The translations under genes and the position numbers were made by a program. Below are positions 4,535 through 11,919 of a stretch of 25,053 nucleotides of DNA, piece by piece. Numbering within the stretch: position 1 is the first letter of the stretch; each line of letters starts with the position of its first letter. The notes under the pieces are model-generated. The model saw only the letters and a program-made list of their open reading frames with translations, was not told where the DNA came from and did no database searches. The DNA comes from a virus, in the IMG/VR virus record IMGVR_UViG_3300046836_000420, positions 1-25,053 of that record; one strand, written 5' to 3'.

Positions 4535-7500
4535 CAGGGCTGTTCCTGCTGGTTCTCTTCTTGCCGGCGCTTGATGTCGCTAAGCGCGTTCCCAGGCGCC
4601 TGCAGCAGGTAGCTCTTGAGCTTCTGCTGCTGCATCGGCGTCGCACGGCCGTTGCGCACGCCGTCGGCGATGGTGCGCGCCACGTCGGGGTTGAACAGCG
4701 CCTCGCGCCAGGCCCGTGCGGCTTCCTTCTCGTTGAAGTTGTTCAAGACGCGCAGGCCTATGTCGGCTGACAGGTAGCCCTTCGGGACACGCCCGCTCAT
4801 GAAGGCGAAAGCCTTGTTGAGCACGGAAGGAATGCCGGAGCCTGTCAAACCCTCGACGGCCGATGAGACTGTCGCCGGCGCTTCGGCGGCACCTTTGGGA
4901 GGTGGTAGCCGGCCTTCGACCTCGGCGGCTCGCGCGATCGTCTCGAGGTCGCTCATGTGCTCCGGCGTCAGCACGTGGCTGAGCGAAACGGCGTTGTCCG
5001 CCATGAACTGCCGGAGCTTGGCCGGGTCTGGGAGGGTGCTGGCCGTGCCGCCGCCGGCGCCGGTGGCCCGCTCCCAGACGGCGCGCCGTAATGCGGCTTC
5101 TGCGTCGGGGCCAGCGGCTTTCGCATTGGCGGCGATCTGGCGCATGACGCGAGAATCTTTCAATCCGGCATCGATGACCTCATGCGGCTGCTTGCCGAGC
5201 ATACTGGTGAGGTTCTCGTCGGCAGTGGCCCGACGCGCCGCCTCGGCCTCGCCCAGCCGCTGGTAGAGCGCGGCCGGATCTCGCGCCGATACGGCTTCTC
5301 TTAGCCAAGGGGCCTCGTCGAGCACGCGCGAATGCGACCTGACCCATTTGGCTACGTCGTCGGGGCCTATCACGCCGCTGGGGCCGACGCCGCGGCGGAT
5401 GTCGTCAAGTGCCGCATTGATGACGGTGTCGCGCGCGCCTGCGTCTTGCCCGTGAATCAGGTTGAACTGGCGCATCTCGGAAGCGTTGTTGGGGCCAAGC
5501 AGGCGAGGGATGATGTCCTCCGGCTTGATGACCTCCTGGCCGCTTGCGCGGGTTGCGCCGAGCTCCGCGCCGAGATCCTGCCGGAAACGCGGCACATATT
5601 GCTCGCGGTAATAGCGATTATAGTCGGCGAGACGGCTCTGGATGGTGCTCGGCTGTTCGGGCGGCAATGGCGCGCCAGGCGCCGCACCGCGGGCGATCGG
5701 CATTGCGGCCGGTGCACTTGGCCCGCCCGGAGCCGCGGGAGTGCCCTGGGCGTTCGCCAGCGCCTTTCTGTAGACGTCTGTCAGCCCCTGCCGGTATTGC
5801 TGGCTTTCCGCTTCGGTTCTCGCGTGCCTGACGACCTGTTTTTCTGCATCGGCAATCAGGTTCTGCAAATCCTCTGGGCTGACCGATTTCAGTCTGGCCA
5901 AGTAATCGGTTGCGAATTTCGATCCGGCTTGCCGCATAGGATCGACGGCGGCTGCAGGCGCTTGCGGGCCGGAGATGCGCTCTTGCGGCGCTGGCAGACC
6001 GAGCACTGGCGCTTGCGGCGCTTGCGGACCAGGTGCCGGCGCTTGCGAGATGCGTGCGACCTCGGCGTCGATGCCATCGCGCGTCGCGGCAAGCGCAGCG
6101 CGCGCATCGGCCGCCTCGACCGATTGAACCGGGCCCAGCTGCCGGAGCTTCTGGCCGACCTGCTGACGCGCAGTCAGCAGGCTGTCGATGTCGTAGGTCG
6201 GCGCCACGCGCCCGGCCGGCTGCCCTTGCGCGTCGAGGATAGCTTGTGGCCGGGCGTTGCCCAGGATCTCCCGAACCTTCGGCGGGATGACCGGATTGGT
6301 CAGGTCGGTTCCGAGGTTGTTCAGCCGGCCGACGATGGCGTTGTAAAGGCTCGTTGTCGGCTCGCGGAAGGTGCCGCTTGGATCGATGGCGGCACGCAGC
6401 CGCTGGACCTCGGCATTCGCGGCACGTTCGGCGACGTCCGTCGCGCCGCGAATCTGCGTTCCTGTCTCGATCGTCGAACGCTCCGGCAACGCCGCCGTCG
6501 CATCGCGGATCTGGTTCTCGAGGCCGGCCGGACCTTGTGCCGCGGCACGGTCGGCGGCTTGCGCCTGCCGGGTCAAGAGGTCGATGACCTGCTGGTCGGC
6601 GGGAGCCGCGCCTTGCACGGGCGGCACACGGCCGCCAGCGAACGCATCGATGGCGGCTGCGTTCGCGGCGCTTTGCCCGCGCAGGTTCGTCAGATCCTCT
6701 CCGGTTGCCTTCTCGCCTAACGTTCGCTCCATATTGAGCAATGGTTGCGAATTCATCGACTTGGCGACGCTCGGGTTGAAGCCGGGAATCGCCTGTCTCA
6801 ATGCCTGCGCCTCGTCGAGGTTTGCCTGCGCGCCCGGTGTGGCCATCGCCTGGCCCAGGTTACCGGCAACACGGCTCTGCAGTTTCGCCGATTGGCGCTC
6901 GGCCGCCGCGGCCAGCGCCTCTTTGATCCAGCTGCCGGAATTCGGGTTCGGTATGGAGGGGTCCGCGTAGATGCCTTCGCGGTTGGCATACTGGGTAGCG
7001 GCCAGGCCACGATCGGCGACGCCGGGCGCCATGCCCGCCGCGGCATCGACGATCCCCGGCGCGACCTTGGCGACAGTGCGAGCGATGATCCCGGTCGGGC
7101 TGATCCACTTCGGATAGGCCGCTGGGAGGACGCCGCCGAGCGCGCCGCCGATCGTCTCGCCCGCCACGCCGAGATTGTCCTTTCCGATCTCGGCGCCGAG
7201 GCCGGAGCCGATATTGGCAGCGACGTCGCCGGCGGCGAAACCGACGGGCTTTGCCGCGGCCGTCTCGGCGACGGTCGTGGCCGCCTGTTTCAGGACAGGC
7301 ATCTCGTAGAAAGGCATCGTACGCGATGCCGTCAGCGCTGCGCCGAACGGGCCTGCCGCGGCGGCTAATGGCAGATTCAGCATGGCCTGATTGCCACCGC
7401 GCATGGCGCCCCGCTCGAAGACATTCTCCGGCTGCACCGGATCGCGGTTGACAAGCTCCTGGTAGGCCGCGGCTGGCTGGTCGAACGGTTCTGGTAGCCC

Positions 7501-7875
7501 CAGCAGCTTGGCCAGTTGCGCTCCGATGACGTGGCCGGCCGCGGACGGCGCCAGCAACATGCTCGCAGCAGCCCTGTTGGCGCCCTCGAGCGCCGCCACG
7601 CCGGTGCGGCCGAATTCGAAAGGGCGCTCGACCGGTTTGTCGGTGAGCGGATCGATACGCTGGTATCCGCCGGCGGCATCGGCTTTGTCGGCTTGCGCCG
7701 CGGCGTCGATCAGGCCGAAGCCAGGCTGTGCGGCAGGCGTCGGCGGCACTGGGACGGCACCTTGCGGCAGCGGCACCTGGGGTTTGGCGTTGGGCGCGAC
7801 CAGGTCGTCGAACAGGCCGGTTGTCCGCGGGGGAGCTGCGGCGGGCGCGACCAGATCGTCAAACAAGCCTGGCAT
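4534..7875 (-). CDS. Large internal virion/ejection protein (T7 gp16-like by position)
   Basis: A 1113-residue protein, the largest in the window, at the place where T7-like phages encode the gp16 ejection protein that travels into the host envelope ahead of the DNA. The N-terminus has a tandem motif, GLFDDLVAP, at residues 3-11 and 20-28. Residues about 90-275 are Ala/Gly-rich with amphipathic or membrane-prone stretches (NLPLAAAAGPFGAAL; GETIGGALGGVLPAA). Then come long Ala/Gln/Arg helices and Pro/Gln-rich linkers (GPQAPQAPVLGLPAP, about 615-650). A helical C-terminal part carries KVVRHARTEAESQQYRQG-type coiled-coil sequence. I see no lytic transglycosylase signature, unlike T7 gp16. The start at 7875 directly follows the previous stop (TAGATG). 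Assignment rests on size, composition and gene order. Confidence 0.78.
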   Translation of the reverse strand: MPGLFDDLVAPAAAPPRTTGLFDDLVAPNAKPQVPLPQGAVPVPPTPAAQPGFGLIDAAAQADKADAAGGYQRIDPLTDKPVERPFEFGRTGVAALEGANRAAASMLLAPSAAGHVIGAQLAKLLGLPEPFDQPAAAYQELVNRDPVQPENVFERGAMRGGNQAMLNLPLAAAAGPFGAALTASRTMPFYEMPVLKQAATTVAETAAAKPVGFAAGDVAANIGSGLGAEIGKDNLGVAGETIGGALGGVLPAAYPKWISPTGIIARTVAKVAPGIVDAAAGMAPGVADRGLAATQYANREGIYADPSIPNPNSGSWIKEALAAAAERQSAKLQSRVAGNLGQAMATPGAQANLDEAQALRQAIPGFNPSVAKSMNSQPLLNMERTLGEKATGEDLTNLRGQSAANAAAIDAFAGGRVPPVQGAAPADQQVIDLLTRQAQAADRAAAQGPAGLENQIRDATAALPERSTIETGTQIRGATDVAERAANAEVQRLRAAIDPSGTFREPTTSLYNAIVGRLNNLGTDLTNPVIPPKVREILGNARPQAILDAQGQPAGRVAPTYDIDSLLTARQQVGQKLRQLGPVQSVEAADARAALAATRDGIDAEVARISQAPAPGPQAPQAPVLGLPAPQERISGPQAPAAAVDPMRQAGSKFATDYLARLKSVSPEDLQNLIADAEKQVVRHARTEAESQQYRQGLTDVYRKALANAQGTPAAPGGPSAPAAMPIARGAAPGAPLPPEQPSTIQSRLADYNRYYREQYVPRFRQDLGAELGATRASGQEVIKPEDIIPRLLGPNNASEMRQFNLIHGQDAGARDTVINAALDDIRRGVGPSGVIGPDDVAKWVRSHSRVLDEAPWLREAVSARDPAALYQRLGEAEAARRATADENLTSMLGKQPHEVIDAGLKDSRVMRQIAANAKAAGPDAEAALRRAVWERATGAGGGTASTLPDPAKLRQFMADNAVSLSHVLTPEHMSDLETIARAAEVEGRLPPPKGAAEAPATVSSAVEGLTGSGIPSVLNKAFAFMSGRVPKGYLSADIGLRVLNNFNEKEAARAWREALFNPDVARTIADGVRNGRATPMQQQKLKSYLLQAPGNALSDIKRRQEENQQEQP
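7792..7869 (-). repeat. Duplicated 27-base unit encoding GLFDDLVAP
   Basis: Two 27-base copies (7843-7869 and 7792-7818) encode the same nonapeptide at the start of the large ejection protein. They differ at three positions, all synonymous, so the peptide has been kept while the DNA diverged. The copies are separated by 24 bases encoding a Pro/Ala linker. Confidence 0.85.
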
Positions 7876-9648
7876 CTAGAAAGTCCCGCCGGTGGTGCCC
7901 GGCTGCGCGGTGTTGAGGTCGAGGCCCCAGTTGCGCAAGCGGCCCATGATGGCTTCGCGTGCGGCGGGATTGGCCTTGATGGCGGACTGGGCCTCGGCGA
8001 TCGCCTGATCAGCCGTGACGCCGGCCGGCAATTTGGCTGGAGCCGTGGGCGCTGCAGTCGGTGCGGCTGGTGCGGCTGGTGCCGGCCGCCCCGCTGCTGC
8101 TCGCCCAGCAGCGCCTTGCGTGATCGCCGCCAGCGCCGCCTCGTTCTCTGCCAGGCGCTGCTGGTAGTCCTGCAGGATCTGCGGTGATGCAGTCGACTGG
8201 ATGACGTTCCGGATGATCCCGTTCTGCTGCAGCAGATAGGCGTGGATCTGCCCGACATTGCGCGCCACCGTCTCGGGGTTCTCGAAAGCGCTGCCGGAAG
8301 GCAGCATGCCTTGCACGATGGCCTGTTCCCTCGAGCCCTTGGCCGCCGAGTTGAGAAGCGCCGGCTTGATGGTCTGGTCGAAGATGGCCAGCGTCTGCCG
8401 CGCGCGCTCCGTCTGCGGGTCGAGCTCCGGCAGCGCGCCGCCCGTGACGGCGCCAACCAACGCGTTGGCATGAGATCGCACCGCGGCCGGCAGGCCGGAT
8501 GCGGTCAGCGCGGCCCTGGCGATGTCGCCTTGCAACGGGTTGGCGCCTGCATATTGCGACGGGGCCGCCGCCTGCTGCTTGGCTATGGCGGTACGGGCTT
8601 CGCCGGTGGCGGTCGTCGGGTCGCCGCGGACCCATTGTCCCGAGGTCGCATCGACAACCTTGCCGCTCGGCAAGGTTATGGTACGGCCGCCGTCGAAGGA
8701 TTGCCCGACGACATTCGTGCTGACCTCCGTATAGGGGATGGCATCCGTGGCGATGCCCATGATCTTCTGCAGCGGGTAGGGCATCTGGCTCAGGTCGCGC
8801 GATTGCCGCGGCGCGGTCGGAGCCGCGGTGGGGGCCGCTATCGGCGCATTCACGTCGAGCGTATCGCCTGAGGTGGCCGGCGCCGTGGTCGTGAGGGCAG
8901 GCGCAGCCGGCGCCGACGGTCCCGACGGCGCACCGCCACCTATCCACTGCCTGAGAAGCAGCGCCTTGACCTGGTCCTCGCTCTGCGCCGGGGAATAGCC
9001 GGCAGGCGCTGTGCCGCCACCGATCGCGGCCTTGGTCGTCCACACTGGATTGCCGTTGGCGTCGACGCCTTGAACCGGCTCGAGGCCGGCTTCCTGAATT
9101 CGCCCCTGTGCCGTGATCTGCGCGGCACGCTCCTGCGCGGCCGCTTGGCGCTTGGTGATCAGATCGTTGATCAAGAGGCGATTGGCTTCCGCCTGATTGG
9201 TGCCGGCCACGGTGCTCGCGAATGGCTCTCCGGCGGCCAGCGAAGCCCGCGTTGCGATATCGCCGCCGACCGGGTTGCCCTGGTCGTCATAGACCTGGGA
9301 CCGGCGATATCCAGCGAGGTTCGCGGCCGACACGTCGCCGAGGATGGCGTTGGCAAGCGCCGGGTTGGAAGCGATGTCGCCACCGCCCCTGACGAAATCG
9401 GCCAGCGACTGCTTGCCCTGGATGCCTTGCCGAAGCTGGCTTCCCTGCAGAAGCGCTCGCGCCGTCTCGGCGTTCTTGTAGTCGCGCGACGCCGTGTCCA
9501 TGAACGGCCCCGCCAGCCCCTGGAACAATCCGCCGAGTGAGCCGACCGCCGGCGGCGCATCGGCCGGCACTTGCAGCAATTGCGCCTGCGCGGCTTGCGG
9601 CGCCGCGATCTGCGGCATCGCAATTCTTTGTCCGATGATGTTGGCCAT
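7876..9648 (-). CDS. Internal virion/ejection protein (T7 gp15-like by position)
   Basis: A 590-residue Ala/Gln/Gly-rich protein with a long helical N-terminal half (MANIIGQRIAMPQIAAPQ, then SRDYKNAETARALLQGSQLRQG). A central Pro/Ala linker (about 240-283) contains APTAAPTAP. Then comes a short beta-like stretch (DGGRTITLPSGKVVDATSG), further helices, and a second linker with the same APTAAPTAP (about 540-555). There is no membrane segment or catalytic motif. Its position between two MCD-type proteins and the 1113-residue protein matches the ejection-protein block of T7-like phages. It overlaps the upstream gene by one base (TGATG). It is probably packaged inside the capsid and ejected during infection. 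Confidence 0.75.
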   Translation of the reverse strand: MANIIGQRIAMPQIAAPQAAQAQLLQVPADAPPAVGSLGGLFQGLAGPFMDTASRDYKNAETARALLQGSQLRQGIQGKQSLADFVRGGGDIASNPALANAILGDVSAANLAGYRRSQVYDDQGNPVGGDIATRASLAAGEPFASTVAGTNQAEANRLLINDLITKRQAAAQERAAQITAQGRIQEAGLEPVQGVDANGNPVWTTKAAIGGGTAPAGYSPAQSEDQVKALLLRQWIGGGAPSGPSAPAAPALTTTAPATSGDTLDVNAPIAAPTAAPTAPRQSRDLSQMPYPLQKIMGIATDAIPYTEVSTNVVGQSFDGGRTITLPSGKVVDATSGQWVRGDPTTATGEARTAIAKQQAAAPSQYAGANPLQGDIARAALTASGLPAAVRSHANALVGAVTGGALPELDPQTERARQTLAIFDQTIKPALLNSAAKGSREQAIVQGMLPSGSAFENPETVARNVGQIHAYLLQQNGIIRNVIQSTASPQILQDYQQRLAENEAALAAITQGAAGRAAAGRPAPAAPAAPTAAPTAPAKLPAGVTADQAIAEAQSAIKANPAAREAIMGRLRNWGLDLNTAQPGTTGGTF

Positions 9649-10595
9649 CAGATTGGCCCCGCGGCGCGGCCGTAAGCGGCTGTTCCAACGGCGGCTGGCG
9701 TTGTCGGCACGAGCCCTGACAGATAGCCCGTCGTCGTGTTGAACAGATTACCCAGACTGTTGGCGATCGCCGGCGCCTTGCCGGAGCCGGCGATGGCGCC
9801 GCCGAGTTGGCCCAGCCCGGTCAGCGCCGCGCCCGCGCCGGAGGTGACTGGTGGGGCTTGGTAGACAGGCGCCGGAGGTGCAGGCGCCTGGGTCGGGAAC
9901 GGCGTCGCTATGGGCGGCTGCTGCGTGAAACCGGCGAGCTGCTGCTGCCCCGGCAGCATCTGGCTCGTCAGGGTGGCGGCGGCATTGGTGTTGGCGATGT
10001 CGCTGCCGGCCCGCGTCACCGCGGCGTCGTTGCCGGTCCAGGTGTCGGTATAGGCGCCGAGGTTGCCAAGGGCAGCCGCCCTGGCGCGCGATGCGGCATC
10101 GCCAGTCGCGGCAGCATTGCGGAAGGCCTCGGCGACGGCGGGCGATGCATTAGCGCCGGTTTCCGCCGCGGTGATCGGCTGCGCGGGCAGCATGTTGGCA
10201 TTGATGGCGGATGTTCGCCCGATGGCGGCCTTGTCATAGGCGGCGGCCTGGCTAGGCCCGCTGAAACGTGAGATCAGGTCCGAGATCGTCTTGTCGTTAG
10301 TGCCCTGATTGACGTCATATGAGCCGATGGCCTTATCGCGCTGCACGTTCTCGGCGTTAGCCGCAGCACTGTCCTGTGCGATCTGCTTCAGGTTGGCGAG
10401 GTTGACTTGCTTCTGGTAGTCGCCCCAGCGCTCCTGGTCGGCGAGGTTGTACTGGAAGTTCTCGGCGTTCTGCTGCGATGCCGCGATCGCCGCGTTGCGG
10501 TTGTTCTTCTGGGTCGCGGCGTTGGTCATCGCCCCGCCGGCGACGCTCGCGGCAGTGCTCGCGCCCAGCAACCCTAAGGTGATTGGGTCACACAT
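9648..10595 (-). CDS. Internal virion protein, MCDP type (T7 gp14-like by position)
   Basis: A 315-residue protein beginning MCDPITLGLLGASTAASVAG, an N-terminus I associate with gp14-like internal core proteins of podoviruses. A Gly/Ala hydrophobic segment (residues 7-23) is followed by a helical, Gln/Asn-rich region (NRNAAIAASQQNAENFQYN). The C-terminal half is a low-complexity Ala/Pro/Thr region ending in Gly/Ala-rich sequence. The ATG directly follows the preceding stop (TAAATG) without an obvious ribosome site, so it probably depends on coupled translation. It lies next to a second protein starting MCD (281 residues). The two may be diverged partners of the same ejection channel. Confidence 0.75.
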   Translation of the reverse strand: MCDPITLGLLGASTAASVAGGAMTNAATQKNNRNAAIAASQQNAENFQYNLADQERWGDYQKQVNLANLKQIAQDSAAANAENVQRDKAIGSYDVNQGTNDKTISDLISRFSGPSQAAAYDKAAIGRTSAINANMLPAQPITAAETGANASPAVAEAFRNAAATGDAASRARAAALGNLGAYTDTWTGNDAAVTRAGSDIANTNAAATLTSQMLPGQQQLAGFTQQPPIATPFPTQAPAPPAPVYQAPPVTSGAGAALTGLGQLGGAIAGSGKAPAIANSLGNLFNTTTGYLSGLVPTTPAAVGTAAYGRAAGPI

Positions 10596-11441
10596 TTACG
10601 ACGTGACGTAGCTGGAGCCGGTCGCTGACGGCACCGGCGCCTTGACACCGGTCGGCGCCGACAACCCGACACCGGAATTCATGTTGGCGAGCGCTGCCGT
10701 CTGGAAGGGCTGCACGAGCGACGCGAACAGGGATGAAACCGGCGTCTGCGTGGAACCGGCGACCGGCGTGACGGACGGCGACGGGATGCCGGCCTGCGAC
10801 ACGCCGGATCTCGCGAGCGCGGTCGCATTGGCTTCGGCCGTGGCCCCCAGGGCTGCCGGGTCCTCCGCGGTCAATGCGTCCTGAGAAAGATTGCCCCTCG
10901 TCGTCGCCACCCGCCCGCGCAAGGTGTTGGCGATATCCGCACCTTGAGAGGAGATGTCGCCCAGCGCCTTGTTGGTCGTCTGGTCAAGGTCGGAGAGATT
11001 CTGCGCCGATACGGATGAGCCGCCGAGCCCACGGCCAGCCAGCGATGCGACCAATTTATCGCGCGCATTGGCCGCTGCCATCTTGACCGCAGGGTCGTTG
11101 GCGTCCTGATACGATTTCACCAGGCTGTTGTAGTAATCGTCGTTGAACTGGCCGAATTGCTGGTCTATCGCAGCGTTGTTCGCGGCTACGTCGGCTGTTC
11201 GCTTGGTGGCGATGGTATCGGCCTTGTCCTGCGCCTTCTGGACGACGGCCATCGACTGATCGAATTGCCGTTGCTGGGCGTCGTTCTGCGCCTGCTGCGC
11301 GGCGGCCTGCTGCTGGTAGAGCCGATCCTGCTGGGCCTGCAGCGCTGCGGCCTCGTCCTTGGCCTGCTGCGCCTGCTGGATGGCGATCAGGCGTTGAGTG
11401 TGGGCGTTGCCCCCGCCGAGCAGGCTGGAAAGGTCACACAT
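10596..11441 (-). CDS. Internal virion protein, MCDL type, coiled coil
   Basis: A 281-residue protein that starts MCDLSSLLGGGNAHTQ. The next 100 residues are almost uninterrupted Ala/Gln/Asp helix (AQQAKDEAAALQAQQDRLYQ; FDQSMAVVQKAQDKADT), a strong coiled-coil candidate. A Gly-rich turn (LAGRGLGGSSVSAQNLSDLD) and a Pro/Ser/Thr-rich end follow. I chose the ATG at 11441, which overlaps the upstream gene by eight bases. A longer frame starting at 11561 would overlap by over 120 bases and lose the MCD start shared with its neighbour. Placed between the gp13-like gene and the second MCD protein, it belongs to the ejection/core set. The exact T7 equivalent is unclear. Confidence 0.72.
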   Translation of the reverse strand: MCDLSSLLGGGNAHTQRLIAIQQAQQAKDEAAALQAQQDRLYQQQAAAQQAQNDAQQRQFDQSMAVVQKAQDKADTIATKRTADVAANNAAIDQQFGQFNDDYYNSLVKSYQDANDPAVKMAAANARDKLVASLAGRGLGGSSVSAQNLSDLDQTTNKALGDISSQGADIANTLRGRVATTRGNLSQDALTAEDPAALGATAEANATALARSGVSQAGIPSPSVTPVAGSTQTPVSSLFASLVQPFQTAALANMNSGVGLSAPTGVKAPVPSATGSSYVTS

Positions 11442-11919
11442 GGGGGCGGCCCTTGTTGGCCGGTGGCGCGACCCGGTCGTTACGCACCAAAGGCAGGTTA
11501 TCATGGATTGGCTCAAATCGGAAAGTAGAGCGGCCGTTTTCACATCCGACAAGATGCCCACCGAGCAGGCGATACCAGCGGACGACCTCCGGGTGCGTCG
11601 ATCGCGTGCGGCTGATGAAGATGTCGCCTGGATGATTAGCCATCAGCTTTCGCACGAAACGCTGCATGAGCCTCACCCCTGCCGCGCCCATGTCGAAATA
11701 GCGCTGGGTGCCGCCGAAGCTCGTGCGCCATGCGCCGGGTTGCCAGGCACCGAACCCGAAGACGAAGAGTGGGCCCAATTCATCGCGGACGCAAAAGACG
11801 TGAGAAACCTCGAATTCGGGCTCTTCCTCTTCGCGCATCATCTCCGCACGCGAGACGGCCGAAAGGTTCGCGAAGACCTCGCGGATCTCGGCTGTGCTCG
11901 CGTTGTTGACGGTGATCAT
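11434..11919 (-). CDS. T7 gp13-like / GNAT-fold protein
   Basis: A 161-residue protein at the position of T7 gene 13, right after the nozzle gene. Its order of elements looks like a degenerate GNAT acetyltransferase. An N-terminal helix (TAEIREVFANLS) comes first, then beta strands (HVFCVRDELGPLFVFGFGAW), then a helix after a variant acetyl-CoA loop (MGAAGVRLMQRFVRKLM). The ending RTRSTHPEVVRWYRLLGGHLVG is the common N-acetyltransferase motif of helix plus 'LGG' turn. Proteins of this kind in podoviruses are often annotated as acetyltransferase or internal virion protein A. No canonical R/QxxGxG/A loop is clear, so catalysis is uncertain. It overlaps the nozzle stop (ATGA), with GTGGA upstream. 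Confidence 0.62.
   Translation of the reverse strand: MITVNNASTAEIREVFANLSAVSRAEMMREEEEPEFEVSHVFCVRDELGPLFVFGFGAWQPGAWRTSFGGTQRYFDMGAAGVRLMQRFVRKLMANHPGDIFISRTRSTHPEVVRWYRLLGGHLVGCENGRSTFRFEPIHDNLPLVRNDRVAPPANKGRPHV

Noticed and set aside
4972-4977. CACGTG core in the ejection-protein gene as a parS site
   Set aside because: The surrounding sequence (AGCACGTGGCT) extends the palindrome by only two bases and lacks the TGTT/AACA ends.
5332-6720. Long plus-strand open frame (462 codons) opposite the large ejection protein
   Set aside because: It is Arg-rich, mirrors the high-GC coding pattern of the opposite strand, has no ribosome site or domain, and lies wholly inside a convincing minus-strand gene.
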